Assembly (NCBI GenBank): GCA_002694685.1
Contig: NZMW01000013.1
Coordinates: 124,001-188,000, forward strand
Length of the DNA stretch: 64,000 nt
Direction: 5' to 3'
Origin: Balneola sp.
GTDB taxonomy: Bacteria > Bacteroidota > Rhodothermia > Balneolales > Balneolaceae
Part shown: piece after piece, positions 1 to 9,582 of the stretch
Layout of the letters: every line of letters begins with the position of its first letter
How positions within the stretch are numbered: position 1 is the stretch's first letter
Translations under genes and position numbers: made by a program
Notes under the pieces: model-generated
What the model saw: the letters and a program-made list of their open reading frames with translations, nothing else
Database searches by the model: none
Told to the model about the DNA's origin: nothing

Positions 1-1775
1 CCATGCTTCGTGGCGATGAAATTCGCCCTGTATTGGATGCTAATTCCGTTGAATATGATGTAAGGATTGAAGAAGATTGGTTTAGCGGGATTTTTGTTTG
101 GTTGATACCTATCGCACTTCTCGTTGTTATCTGGATTTTCATTTTTAGAAAAATGAATCCAGGCCAACAGGTATTAAACATAGGTAAGAACAAGGCTTCG
201 CTTTATGATCAGCAAAAAGAGACGAAAGTTACCTTTGAAGATGTAGCAGGACTTCAGGAAGCAAAAGCAGAAGTCGAGGAAGTGGTAGAGTTTCTAAGGA
301 GTCCTCAGAAATTCACCAAACTTGGCGGTGTACTTCCTAAGGGTGTATTATTAGTAGGCCCCCCCGGAACAGGTAAAACGTTACTTGCTAAAGCTACAGC
401 CGGTGAAGCCAGTGTGCCATTCTTCAGTTTAAGTGGTTCTGATTTTGTGGAAATGTTTGTTGGTGTAGGTGCTGCACGAGTTCGTGATTTATTTAAGCAA
501 GCCAAGGAAAAAGCACCTTGTATTATTTTTATTGATGAAATTGATTCTATAGGTCGTACTCGTGGTCGTGGAATGGCTATGGGATCTAATGATGAGCGTG
601 AGAATACACTTAATCAGTTGTTAAGTGAGATGGATGGATTCAACTCCGATAAAGGGGTTATCCTGATGGCTGCGACCAACAGACCCGATATTTTGGATTC
701 AGCTTTATTACGTCCAGGTCGATTCGATCGCCAGATTATGATTGATAAGCCAGATCTCAACGGTCGGGTCCAAATTCTTGAAGTGCACAGTAAGAAATTA
801 AAACTCTCCGGTGATATTGACTTAAGAGTACTTGCTTCACAAACACCTGGATTTGCAGGAGCCGATCTTGCAAACCTTTGTAATGAAGCCGCATTACTTG
901 CTGCCCGCCGAGAGAAGAACAGTATTGAAATGGAAGACTTTCAGGATTCCATTGAAAAAGTAATTGCAGGTCTTGAGCGTAAGAATAAGCTTATCAGTCC
1001 TAATGAGCGCAAGATTGTAGCTTATCATGAAGCTGGTCATGCAATTGTAGGATGGTTCCTTGAGCACACGGATCCTGTCTTAAAAGTAAGCATTGTTCCT
1101 CGTGGACTGGCAGCTTTAGGTTACACACTTCAAACTCCATTGGAAGAGCGCTTCCTTATGACTACTGAGGAGTTGAACGATAAAATTTGTGCATTGCTTG
1201 GAGGCCGTGTTGCTGAAGAAATTATTTTTGGCAGAATTTCAACAGGCGCGCAGAATGACCTTGAGCGAATCACTAAGATGGCATTTGCTATGGTAGCTGA
1301 ATACGGTATGAGTGAGAAGCTTGGGTATATTTCACTTAAAGATTCTCAGAATGCTGAAAATAGTTATGGGTTTAATAAAATATACTCAGAGCAAACCAGT
1401 GAGCAGATTGATAAGGAAGTTCGCAAGATCATCGACATGAATCGCGATCGCACTATTGAGTTGTTGAATAAGCACCGTGACGAACTCGAGAAATTAGCCG
1501 AAACACTTCTGGATAAAGAAGTACTGGATCACCACGCACTTCGTGACTTGTTAGGTGACCGACCGCATGGAAAATATCCTGAAGGAATATTTGGGAGCAA
1601 ACCGGATTCAAAGAAAAACGGTGTTTCTCAAAACGGTAAAGAAGAGGCTGAAGAAAGTTCTGAAGATTCAGAACCAACAAAAGAAGCAGAAAAGAACCAA
1701 GAAACGGAGAAAAAGCCTAAGAAAGACTCCGAAAGCACATCTGATAAAAAAGAGAGTGAAGAGTCTGAGGCGTAA
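1..1775 (+). CDS. ftsH: ATP-dependent zinc metalloprotease FtsH (5' partial)
   Basis: This is the membrane-anchored AAA+ protease that extracts and degrades membrane and short-lived cytosolic proteins. Counting from the first visible Met (position 3), one membrane segment lies at about residues 27-49, Walker A GPPGTGKT at 119-126, Walker B IIFIDEID at 174-181, the second-region-of-homology arginines around 230-248, and the zinc site HEAGH at 342-346, with the third-ligand Asp in the [12 protein letters not shown] segment. The last 80 residues form a Lys/Glu/Ser-rich charged tail. The Met at position 3 is internal: the first membrane segment and most of the periplasmic domain expected of FtsH are missing, so the gene begins left of the window. 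The family assignment is secure. Confidence 0.97.
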   Translation, partial: MLRGDEIRPVLDANSVEYDVRIEEDWFSGIFVWLIPIALLVVIWIFIFRKMNPGQQVLNIGKNKASLYDQQKETKVTFEDVAGLQEAKAEVEEVVEFLRSPQKFTKLGGVLPKGVLLVGPPGTGKTLLAKATAGEASVPFFSLSGSDFVEMFVGVGAARVRDLFKQAKEKAPCIIFIDEIDSIGRTRGRGMAMGSNDERENTLNQLLSEMDGFNSDKGVILMAATNRPDILDSALLRPGRFDRQIMIDKPDLNGRVQILEVHSKKLKLSGDIDLRVLASQTPGFAGADLANLCNEAALLAARREKNSIEMEDFQDSIEKVIAGLERKNKLISPNERKIVAYHEAGHAIVGWFLEHTDPVLKVSIVPRGLAALGYTLQTPLEERFLMTTEELNDKICALLGGRVAEEIIFGRISTGAQNDLERITKMAFAMVAEYGMSEKLGYISLKDSQNAENSYGFNKIYSEQTSEQIDKEVRKIIDMNRDRTIELLNKHRDELEKLAETLLDKEVLDHHALRDLLGDRPHGKYPEGIFGSKPDSKKNGVSQNGKEEAEESSEDSEPTKEAEKNQETEKKPKKDSESTSDKKESEESEA

Positions 1776-1822
1776 TAGCCGGACTCTTAACACTCAGGTA
1801 ATCTACAGGTAAAGAAAGGATA

Positions 1823-1891
1823 ACTGCTGGTTAACAGTAGCGCAAAGGCTGAGAGTTAGTTTTGCATCATAGTAATGAAAGCAAAACTAAA
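1823..1891 (+). promoter_or_regulatory. Two hairpins in the leader of the TonB receptor gene
   Basis: A 10-bp perfect stem (TTAGTTTTGC at 1856-1865 against GCAAAACTAA at 1881-1890, 15-nt loop) sits 15 bp before the receptor start, and a smaller stem CTGCTG/CAGTAG lies at 1823-1840. No T-run follows, so these do not look like a standard ftsH terminator. They could be a 5' UTR control element or a binding site; this is inference. Confidence 0.35.
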
Positions 1892-1905
1892 ACACATCAG
1901 CACAC

Positions 1906-4773
1906 GTGAAAAAACACATATTATCAGCACTCGTTTGTTTTGCGCTTTCTATTTCATTTAATCTAAAAGCGCAAGAAACAGGAACCCTTACGGGAACCGT
2001 TGTAGATGCCGAATCAGGCGAAACTCTTATCGGAGTTAATGTTCTTATCGAAGGTACCCTGAAGGGTACTTCAACTGACCTTGACGGTCGGTATTCAATA
2101 AGAGGTATCGAGCCCGGTACCTACACCTTAGTGGTCAGCTATATTTCTTTTCAGAAGCAGACCATCACGGGAATTGAAATTGAAGCAGGTGAAACGGTTA
2201 AACTCGATATCACCCTTCAACCCGAAACAGAAACCCTCGAAGATGTAGTAATTACCGCTGATGCTATTTTAGATAGCGAAGCAGGGCTACTACGTCAGCG
2301 TCAGAAATCCATTTCTTTCAGCGATGCTATTTCAGCTGAAAGTATTTCAAGTTCCGGAGCAGGTAATGCGGCCGGTGCTTTGCAAAAAGTGGTGGGTGCG
2401 TCAGTAGTTGACGGAAAATACGTCTTTATCAGAGGACTAGGTGATAGGTACACAAGTACTCACCTAAACGGCTCCGAGTTACCATCCTCAGATCCAAATA
2501 GGAAATCTTTTCAGATGGATATTTTTCCATCAAATCTTCTCGAGAATATTGTAACCCTGAAGACATTCACACCTGATAAGCCCGGAAACTTTAGTGGCGG
2601 TTTGGTAGATATAGCTACAAAGGATTTTCCGGAGCAATTTTCCTTTCAGTTGTCCGCTTCTACGGGGTATAATACTCAGGCCACTTTTTCTGATTTAAGA
2701 ATCGGTGATCCAAGTAGTACAGATGCCTTTGGGTTTGATGGAGGACGTCGCGAAATCCCAAAAGAAGTTCGCGACTATCTTAATAGTGGGCAAGAGATTC
2801 CAACCTTAAGAGATACAAGGAATGATCCACAAGCTGCAGAGACATTAGACCGATTGTCGAATTCATTCAACAACGAATTTCAGCCACGAGAGCAATACGG
2901 TGTAATGAATCAGAGCTACGGCTTTTCGATAGGTAACCAGGTTCCTTTTCTTGGAAACGACTTAGGTTATACGGCAAGTTTCTCCTACAGTCAGGGATAT
3001 TCTGGCTATAATAATGGAGATGTTGCCCGCTATGATTTGGTAGGTAATTTTGACGATTCAGAGCAGCTGTTCCGTCGTTTGGATGTGAATGATGTTAAGG
3101 GAGAAAGAAATGTAGACTGGGGTGGTATGGCAACGGTTTCATATCGTCTTACTGATAACCATAGATTCTCAGCTCGCTTTTTAAAGACCCAAAGTGGTAC
3201 AGGAGCAGGTAGATATCTCGAAGGCTTTCAGTATGACATTCCTAATGCTCTATTTCAAACCCGGGTAGTTCAATATACTGAACGTAGTTTGACCTCATTT
3301 CAGCTTAGTGGGAAAAGTTACTTTGAAAATTTCCTGAAAACAACGGTTGAGTGGAAGGCAGCTAATGCAACAAATACTCAAGATGAACCAGATCTCAGGT
3401 ATTTCACCACTCAAGTAGATACTTTTGCTTCAGGAGCTATTCTTTATTCCAGTCCAACAAATAACTTTCAACGTCCAGGACGTTTCTATAGAAATCTGGA
3501 AGAGAATAATAGGAATGCCGGAGTTGATGTTACAATCCCGTTCAATTCTTTTAATGGTGTAGCGGGTAATATCAAATTTGGTGGTAACCTTGTTGATGTT
3601 GAACGTGACTTTAGGGAGCAGCGGTTTGACTTCTATACCGATACTCAAAACTTTACACTTAATGATGTGGAAGGAGATGTTGATGCATTCTTTGACTCAT
3701 TAGGAATCTTAGGTTACGCTAATAACGGCCGCCCACAATTCGGTAACTACGTACAAAATGCATCTACACCAAGAAGTAACTATGATGCTACAAGAACAGT
3801 TTCTGCAGCTTACCTAATGACCGAACTACCCGTCACCGACAAGTTTAAGCTTATTGGTGGTGTTCGTGTCGAAAATGCTGATATAGAAGTAATCAGTCAG
3901 GATACTGCATTAGCAGTGGGTTCATTATCAAATACAGACTACCTCCCGTCTGTAAATGGGATATATAGTTTTACGGATAATATGAATATTCGTGTAGCCT
4001 ACACTAAGACGGTTGCCAGACCTACTTTCCGTGAATTAGCTCCCTATATCACTTTCGATTTTGTTGGAGGTTTACTTTTTCAGGGTAATGAAAACCTGAA
4101 GCGTACTCTGATTACAAACTATGATTTACGCTGGGAATTATTTACAGGTCCTGGTGAAATATTGGCCGTAAGTGGATTCTATAAGGAGCTCGAAAATCCA
4201 CTTGAGCGTGTGATTAGGACCGATATTGGAAATGATGCTCTTTCCATCCAAAATGTGGAGGAGGGTAGAGTATATGGTCTTGAATTTGAAGTGCGCAAGA
4301 ATCTTGGGTTTTTAACTGAAGATCTTCGTCACTTCTCACTTTCTACTAATTATACACTGGTTAGATCATTTGTAGATATCCCTGAGCTTGAGTTGCTGGT
4401 AATTAGAAATGCTCGACCAGATGCTGAAGATACCCGAGACCTTCAGGGGCAATCGCCCTTCCTTTTCAATTTTGACTTGGGATATGCAAATCCTGATATC
4501 GAATTCAATTCATCTTTGAGCTACAATTTCTTTGGAGATCGACTGGGTATCGTTACTGAAGGTGCAACTCCTGATATATACGAAAGAGGTTTTGGTTCAC
4601 TCAATTTAACAGCTAATAAAACTATTGCTAAAAATTTCGAACTGAGCCTTAAGGTCAGCAATATTCTTGATCCGGATATTATTCAGTCTCAGAAGTTTAA
4701 TGGAGACGAATACTATTACCAACGATATCGACGTGGACGAACATTTTCTTTGGGTATCAAATACAAAATTTAG
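1906..4773 (+). CDS. TonB-dependent outer-membrane receptor
   Basis: A 955-residue outer-membrane transporter predicted to import a ligand using TonB energy. A signal peptide covers about residues 1-23 (cleavage after KAQ). A carboxypeptidase-regulatory-like beta-sandwich follows (about 25-105, GTLTGTVVDAESGE onward), then a plug domain (about 120-240, with the IRGLGDRYT and DIFPSNLLENI segments typical of this subfamily), then the beta-barrel ending in a strand GRTFSLGIKYKI. The start is GTG; the nearest upstream ATG (1875) is out of frame. No SusD-like partner is present. The next gene, 41 bp downstream, encodes a secreted beta-helix-like protein and is probably cotranscribed. The ligand cannot be told from sequence. 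Confidence 0.92.
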   Translation: MKKHILSALVCFALSISFNLKAQETGTLTGTVVDAESGETLIGVNVLIEGTLKGTSTDLDGRYSIRGIEPGTYTLVVSYISFQKQTITGIEIEAGETVKLDITLQPETETLEDVVITADAILDSEAGLLRQRQKSISFSDAISAESISSSGAGNAAGALQKVVGASVVDGKYVFIRGLGDRYTSTHLNGSELPSSDPNRKSFQMDIFPSNLLENIVTLKTFTPDKPGNFSGGLVDIATKDFPEQFSFQLSASTGYNTQATFSDLRIGDPSSTDAFGFDGGRREIPKEVRDYLNSGQEIPTLRDTRNDPQAAETLDRLSNSFNNEFQPREQYGVMNQSYGFSIGNQVPFLGNDLGYTASFSYSQGYSGYNNGDVARYDLVGNFDDSEQLFRRLDVNDVKGERNVDWGGMATVSYRLTDNHRFSARFLKTQSGTGAGRYLEGFQYDIPNALFQTRVVQYTERSLTSFQLSGKSYFENFLKTTVEWKAANATNTQDEPDLRYFTTQVDTFASGAILYSSPTNNFQRPGRFYRNLEENNRNAGVDVTIPFNSFNGVAGNIKFGGNLVDVERDFREQRFDFYTDTQNFTLNDVEGDVDAFFDSLGILGYANNGRPQFGNYVQNASTPRSNYDATRTVSAAYLMTELPVTDKFKLIGGVRVENADIEVISQDTALAVGSLSNTDYLPSVNGIYSFTDNMNIRVAYTKTVARPTFRELAPYITFDFVGGLLFQGNENLKRTLITNYDLRWELFTGPGEILAVSGFYKELENPLERVIRTDIGNDALSIQNVEEGRVYGLEFEVRKNLGFLTEDLRHFSLSTNYTLVRSFVDIPELELLVIRNARPDAEDTRDLQGQSPFLFNFDLGYANPDIEFNSSLSYNFFGDRLGIVTEGATPDIYERGFGSLNLTANKTIAKNFELSLKVSNILDPDIIQSQKFNGDEYYYQRYRRGRTFSLGIKYKI

Positions 4774-4814
4774 AGCAGATTTTACTTAAAACCCTAAAAT
4801 AAAAACACGTACAA

Positions 4815-7727
4815 ATGAAGAAAGCAACGCTACTAATAGCAGTCTTGATGAGTTTACCCTTCCTCGCGATGGCGCAGACTACTGTGACTGTAAGTGCAAA
4901 CATTACTGATGACACAGAGTGGACCTCTGACAACGAATACGTACTTGACGGTATGATTTTCGTAACAGGAGGAGCCGATCTGTATATTGAAGCAGGGACT
5001 ACAGTTCGTGGTGGTGAAGGTCAGGATCTTGATGCATCCGGTCTTGTAATTACCCGTGGTTCAAAAATATTCGCTGAAGGTACAGCGGAAAATCCAATTA
5101 TATTTACAGCGGAAAATGATGCTAATTTAACCAAAGATGATGTTGGGGAGTGGGGCGGAATTGTAATTCTTGGCCGTGCTTCAACAAACAATGTGGTAGA
5201 AGCTACCATCGAAGGTGTAAACGAGATTACCAGTGACCCTGCTCTTGTTGGTTATGGTGGTACTGACGATATGGATGATTCGGGTATCCTGCGTTACGTA
5301 TCTATCCGCCATACAGGTATTAACATCGGCTCTAGCTCAGGTAATGAAATTCAAGGTCTAACCCTTGGTGGCGTTGGTGCAGGAACTACTATTGAATATG
5401 TAGAGTCATTTGCCAGTGGCGATGATGGTTACGAATGGTTCGGTGGAACTGTTAATACGAAGTATTTAGTGTCTGCTTTCAATAATGATGATGCTTTTGA
5501 CTGGGATCAGGGATTCCGCGGAAAAGGACAATTCTGGTTTGTAATTCAGGATAGCGATCAGGCAGGCCGTTCTGCTGAGATGGATGGTGCCGGTGGTGAT
5601 GAAACAGGTACTCCATTTGCATACCCTGTGATCTCAAATGCTACTTACATTGGACCTGGTGTTTCTTCAACTCCATCCGGAGATCCAGGACAAATGCTTG
5701 AGTTTCGTGATAATACTGGTGCTCTTTATACTAACTCTGTATTCACAGACCACCCAGGTAATGCTCTTCGTGTAGAAGATGTAGATGGTGTAGATGACTT
5801 TGACTCCAGAGCACGTCTCGAAGCTGATTCTTTGAATATTACCAATAGCGTATTTTTCAGCTTTGGAACAGGAACAACATTGGCTGACATGGCAACTAAT
5901 GCTTATGAAGCAGCTATGCTTACAGCAAATAATAACGTTACTATTGACCCTGAGTTAGGCGGTATTAGCCGAACTGATGATGCTGGTTTAGATCCTCGTC
6001 CAGGTAACAGCGCGGTTTTAAGTGGTGCTGATATACCAGAAGATGCTTTCTTCAGCGAGGTTTCTTACAAAGGTGCGTTTGGTGGAAATAACTGGTTAGC
6101 AGGGTGGACTGCTCTTGACCAATATGGTTATTTAAGTGAGGCAGGTACTCCTGGTTCAGTAACTGTTTCAGGAAATATCACAGAGGATACTTACTGGACA
6201 GCTAACAACGAGTACCTTCTCGATGGAATGGTATTTGTGACTGACGGAGCTGATCTTTATATCGAAGCTGGAACTACTGTACGTGGTGGAGAGGGGCAGG
6301 ATCTTGACGCATCTGGTCTGGTAATTACCCGAGGTTCGAAAATCTTTGCTGAAGGTACTTCAAATAATCCTATTGTTTTCACTGCCGAGAATGATGCCAA
6401 CTTAACCAAAGATGATGTTGGAGAATGGGGTGGAGTTGTAATTCTTGGCCGTGCTTCAACCAATAATGTGGTAGAAGCTACTATTGAAGGTGTAAATGAG
6501 ATTTCATCAGATCCTGACTTAGTAGGTTATGGTGGTACTGACGATATGGATGACTCAGGTGTACTCCGATATGTATCTATCCGTCACTCAGGAATCAATA
6601 TTGGTTCAAGCTCTGGTAACGAAATTCAAGGTTTAACCCTTGGTGGAGTTGGTGCCGGAACTACTATAGAATATATAGAATCATTTGCAAGTGGCGATGA
6701 TGGATATGAGTGGTTCGGTGGAACTGTTAATACCCGATACCTGATCTCTGCATTCAATAATGATGATGCTTTTGACTGGGATCAGGGATTCCGTGGAAAA
6801 GGACAATTCTGGTTTGTTATTCAGGATAGTGACCAAGCAGGTCGTTCAGCTGAAATGGACGGTGCCGGTGGAGACGAAACAGGTACTCCGTTTGCGCATC
6901 CTGTGATTTCAAATGCTACTTACATTGGACCTGGTGTTTCTTCAACTCCATCCGGAGATCCGGGACAAATGCTTGAGTTCCGTGACAATACAGGTGCTCT
7001 TTATGCTAACTCTGTATTCACAGACCACCCGGGTAATGCTCTTCGAGTTGAAGATGTAGACGGTGTAGATGACTTTGACTCGAGAGCTCGTCTTGAAGCG
7101 GATTCATTGAATATCACCAACAGTATTTTCTACAGCTTTGGAACAGGTACAACTTTAGCTGAATTGGCTACTAATGGTTACGAAGCAACTATGCTTACCG
7201 CTAATAGCAATACTACTGTAGACCCTATGCTTAGAGGAATAAGCCGAACAACAGACGCAGGCTTGGACCCACGTCCAAATCCAAACAGTCCTGTTTATGG
7301 TACTGCAGTTGCTATGGCTGATGATTGGTTCTATACAACTAATTATGCTGGTGCATTTAATGGCACTAACTGGGCTGCAGGCTGGACTGCACTTGATGCC
7401 TACGGATTCTTAGGTGACGGTATTGTAACTGACACTGAAGAAGATCCTTCAGAAGTTCCGAATTCAATCACATTGAATCAGAACTATCCGAATCCATTCA
7501 ACCCAACTACACAGATTAGCTTTACGCTGCCACAGGCACAACAAGTAACGCTGAAAGTGTATGACATGCTTGGTCGTGAAGTGGCTACGCTTGCTAACAG
7601 AGAAATGTTTTCTTCAGGCATGAGTACCCTGAACTTCAACGCAAGCAATCTTTCAAGTGGGCTGTACATCTATCGCTTAACAGCCGGTAATGTAGCAGTA
7701 ACGCGTAAGATGACACTTATTAAGTAA
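4815..7727 (+). CDS. Secreted beta-helix-like protein, internal tandem duplication, type IX-like sorting domain
   Basis: A 970-residue extracellular protein. A signal peptide (about 1-21, cleavage after AMAQ) precedes two near-identical units of 425 residues (about 25-449 and 450-874), each holding segments such as EAGTTVRGGEG, FTAENDANLTKDD, EWFGGTVNT and DWDQGFRGKGQFW. Each unit resembles the right-handed beta-helix-like family often found beside TonB receptors in Bacteroidota. Residues about 885-970 form a sorting domain (NYPNPFNPTTQI, VYDMLGREV, ending KMTLIK), which marks a protein exported and attached by a type IX-like route. The repeat period in DNA is exactly 1275 bp. The close spacing after the TonB receptor suggests a shared role in ligand capture, which is inference. 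Confidence 0.85.
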   Translation: MKKATLLIAVLMSLPFLAMAQTTVTVSANITDDTEWTSDNEYVLDGMIFVTGGADLYIEAGTTVRGGEGQDLDASGLVITRGSKIFAEGTAENPIIFTAENDANLTKDDVGEWGGIVILGRASTNNVVEATIEGVNEITSDPALVGYGGTDDMDDSGILRYVSIRHTGINIGSSSGNEIQGLTLGGVGAGTTIEYVESFASGDDGYEWFGGTVNTKYLVSAFNNDDAFDWDQGFRGKGQFWFVIQDSDQAGRSAEMDGAGGDETGTPFAYPVISNATYIGPGVSSTPSGDPGQMLEFRDNTGALYTNSVFTDHPGNALRVEDVDGVDDFDSRARLEADSLNITNSVFFSFGTGTTLADMATNAYEAAMLTANNNVTIDPELGGISRTDDAGLDPRPGNSAVLSGADIPEDAFFSEVSYKGAFGGNNWLAGWTALDQYGYLSEAGTPGSVTVSGNITEDTYWTANNEYLLDGMVFVTDGADLYIEAGTTVRGGEGQDLDASGLVITRGSKIFAEGTSNNPIVFTAENDANLTKDDVGEWGGVVILGRASTNNVVEATIEGVNEISSDPDLVGYGGTDDMDDSGVLRYVSIRHSGINIGSSSGNEIQGLTLGGVGAGTTIEYIESFASGDDGYEWFGGTVNTRYLISAFNNDDAFDWDQGFRGKGQFWFVIQDSDQAGRSAEMDGAGGDETGTPFAHPVISNATYIGPGVSSTPSGDPGQMLEFRDNTGALYANSVFTDHPGNALRVEDVDGVDDFDSRARLEADSLNITNSIFYSFGTGTTLAELATNGYEATMLTANSNTTVDPMLRGISRTTDAGLDPRPNPNSPVYGTAVAMADDWFYTTNYAGAFNGTNWAAGWTALDAYGFLGDGIVTDTEEDPSEVPNSITLNQNYPNPFNPTTQISFTLPQAQQVTLKVYDMLGREVATLANREMFSSGMSTLNFNASNLSSGLYIYRLTAGNVAVTRKMTLIK

Positions 7728-7781
7728 GAACTATTTCAACTCACATATACGTCTCACATCACTGTGAGGTGTGCTGATCAG

Positions 7782-7818
7782 AGAGAGCTCCGAGGAATTG
7801 GGGCTCTCTTTTTTTTTG
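7782..7818 (+). terminator. Rho-independent terminator after the receptor/beta-helix pair
   Basis: The stem AGAGAGC (7782-7788) pairs with GCTCTCT (7803-7809) and is followed directly by a run of nine T. It lies 55 bp after the stop codon of the upstream gene. Confidence 0.8.
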
Positions 7819-7870
7819 AGCACAGATTTTTGGATGATAGGATTATTCAGATTTGTACGCTTAAACAAGT

Positions 7871-7900
7871 CATTCCTGCGAAGGCAGGAATCTGGATTTA
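7871..7900. repeat. Short palindromic repeat, copy 1 of 2
   Basis: The arms ATTCCTGC (7872-7879) and GCAGGAAT (7884-7891) flank a 4-nt loop and are followed by CTGGATTTA. A near copy with the same right arm and tail lies at 55072-55103. The rest of the 7728-8136 spacer holds the terminator and the arsR promoter; I see no gene in it. Confidence 0.55.
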
Positions 7901-8081
7901 GTTTCAAGGCAAAAGCCAAAAAAAGAATCACCCAGATCTCCGGCATTCGCCGCGAGATGACTTCTATACTGCTAATTAATTTCAGTTAGCGCCACAACCT
8001 GATTCAAGCATCCGCTTGGACAGAACCAGGCAATATTCCCGTTTTCACCAGAATAAATCAGAAATCATTATTAAGGAAGTA

Positions 8082-8128
8082 TTGACACTCAACAGTTAAA
8101 TCCTTACCATTAATCGTATAATTACGAT
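8082..8128 (+). promoter_or_regulatory. arsR promoter with ArsR operator
   Basis: TTGACA (8082-8087) and TACCAT (8105-8110) are separated by 17 bp, a sigma-70-like arrangement. A palindrome ATCGTA-N4-TACGAT (8113-8128) covers the predicted transcription start and ends 8 bp before the arsR ATG. A second copy of the same palindrome lies at 10218-10233. The position fits autorepression by ArsR that is relieved by arsenite. Whether this phylum uses this promoter form is uncertain. Confidence 0.6.
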
Positions 8129-8136
8129 ATAAGGTT

Positions 8137-8469
8137 ATGGCACTAACAAAAGCACAATTATTTAAGGAAGATCAGGTAAAAGCAGCAGCTTATGCAAAAG
8201 CGCTGGCTCATCCTGCACGCATTGCAATTTTAGAAATACTCGCAAGCAGAGCTACATGTATTTGCGGCGATATTACGGATGAACTCCCTTTAGCTCAGTC
8301 CACAGTCTCTCAGCATTTGAAGGCACTGAAGTCAGCCGGTATTATCAAAGGTGAAATTGATGGAGTAAGAACCTGTTACTGCCTTGATGAGGAAAACTTG
8401 GAAGAATTGAAAAATGTGATGGGGACTCTGTTCAAGAATCTTTCTACCCAAAATTCAAATTGTTGTTAA
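8137..8469 (+). CDS. arsR: ArsR/SmtB-family arsenic-responsive repressor
   Basis: A 110-residue winged-helix repressor. Residues about 45-95 carry the helix-turn-helix ([20 protein letters not shown]) and the wing ([14 protein letters not shown]). Possible As(III) ligands are the TCICGD pair just before the recognition region, the CYC pair in the wing and the C-terminal SNCC. It heads an arsenic cluster and has a palindromic operator directly upstream. Arsenite sensing follows from the family and neighbours; which cysteines bind is not shown. A 175-bp spacer with a palindromic repeat separates it from arsM. Confidence 0.9.
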   Translation: MALTKAQLFKEDQVKAAAYAKALAHPARIAILEILASRATCICGDITDELPLAQSTVSQHLKALKSAGIIKGEIDGVRTCYCLDEENLEELKNVMGTLFKNLSTQNSNCC

Positions 8470-8508
8470 GCGATTATAAATGATGAATTTTGAATGTTAA
8501 AATAATAA

Positions 8509-8597
8509 GTCATTCTGAACGATAGTGAAGAATCTTTGCCAGATAATGTTTACCAAGCAATTCTGACAAAGATGATTTGGCAGTAGCCTCAGCATGA
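8509..8597. repeat. Imperfect intergenic palindrome inside the ars operon
   Basis: The ends GTCATTCTGA (8509-8518) and TCAGCATGAC (8588-8597) are inverted with one mismatch. They resemble the GTCATCCTGAG/CTCAGGATGAC ends of the larger elements at 55131-55275 and 57296-57440, so this looks like a diverged family member. Outer AT-rich inverted segments (TGAATGTTAAA before, TTCAACATTCA after) enclose it. Confidence 0.5.
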
Positions 8598-8644
8598 CTG
8601 GTTTAATTCAACATTCATAATCCCTAATTCAAAATTTCCCAATT

Positions 8645-9550
8645 ATGAAAGCGACTCAAAAATCACCGGAAGAACTCAAAGAAACGGTACGTCAAAAGTA
8701 TAGTCAGATTAGCGAGCAGGGCGCGGATTATAATGCCCGATCGTGTTGCGGAGCCGGGGGAGAGTCAACCAAGGTTTATAATATCATGACTGACGACTAC
8801 AGCGAGCTGGAAGGCTATAGTCAGGATGCTGATTTAGGTTTGGGTTGCGGATTGCCGACTCAGTTTGCCAAAATTCAGAAAGGAGATTATGTAATTGATT
8901 TAGGATCAGGTGCCGGAAACGATTGTTTTGTTGCCCGACATGAAACAGGTGCCGAAGGAAAAGTACTGGGTATAGATTTCACTGAGCCGATGATTAAAAA
9001 GGCTCGTGAAAATGCAGAAAAGCTCGGGTTCAATAATGTAGAATTTCGTTTTGGTGATATTGAAGACATGCCCGTTTCTGAAAACGTAGCAGACGTGGTG
9101 GTGAGTAATTGTGTGCTGAACCTGGTACCTGACAAGCCCAAAGTCTTTTCCGAAATTTTCAGAGTACTAAAGCCGGGCGGACATTTCAGTATCTCGGATA
9201 TTGTTTTGGAAGGAGATCTACCTGAAGCTCTTCGTGAAGATGCCGAAATGTATGCAGGTTGTGTTGCAGGGGCCATTCAGAAGCAAAACTACTTAGGCTA
9301 TATAGAAGAAGCTGGTTTTGGAAACATCACCGTACAAAAAGAAAAACCGATCGAGATTCCAGAGGATATTCTGTCGCAATATCTGAACGAGGATGAAATA
9401 GCTGAATTTAATTCAGGCGGAACGGGAATTTATAGTATCACAGTCTTTGCACAGAAGGCAGGTGGAGAAGGGCAGTCATCAACCCAAAAACAAGTAAAAA
9501 TGCTGGGCGACCTTGGTGCTTCTTGTGAACCCGGTTCAGGATGCTGTTAA
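8645..9550 (+). CDS. arsM: Arsenite S-adenosylmethionine methyltransferase ArsM
   Basis: This enzyme transfers methyl groups from S-adenosylmethionine to As(III), giving methylated and eventually volatile arsenicals. It is 301 residues long with the SAM motif VIDLGSGAGND at about 83-93. Three cysteines, C68 (LGCGLP), C156 (SNCVLNL) and C206 (AGCVAGA), match the As(III)-binding triad of the family; the 50-residue gap between the last two is the same as in the well-studied algal enzyme. Further cysteines are C34-C35 near the N-terminus and a tail SCEPGSGCC. It lies inside the ars operon, 32 bp before the phosphatase gene. Confidence 0.93.
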   Translation: MKATQKSPEELKETVRQKYSQISEQGADYNARSCCGAGGESTKVYNIMTDDYSELEGYSQDADLGLGCGLPTQFAKIQKGDYVIDLGSGAGNDCFVARHETGAEGKVLGIDFTEPMIKKARENAEKLGFNNVEFRFGDIEDMPVSENVADVVVSNCVLNLVPDKPKVFSEIFRVLKPGGHFSISDIVLEGDLPEALREDAEMYAGCVAGAIQKQNYLGYIEEAGFGNITVQKEKPIEIPEDILSQYLNEDEIAEFNSGGTGIYSITVFAQKAGGEGQSSTQKQVKMLGDLGASCEPGSGCC

Positions 9551-9582
9551 TAGCAACGAATTATCCAATCAATGAATAAATT

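Noticed and set aside
3-5. ATG at position 3 as the true ftsH start
   Set aside because: FtsH needs an upstream membrane helix and periplasmic domain; the visible part starts within the periplasmic domain.
1906-7727. SusC/SusD polysaccharide uptake pair
   Set aside because: The receptor has no SusD lipoprotein partner; the following gene is a sorted beta-helix-like protein.
7731-7989. Two overlapping small open frames on opposite strands after the beta-helix gene
   Set aside because: They cover a terminator and a palindromic repeat and their products resemble nothing; they are read as non-coding.
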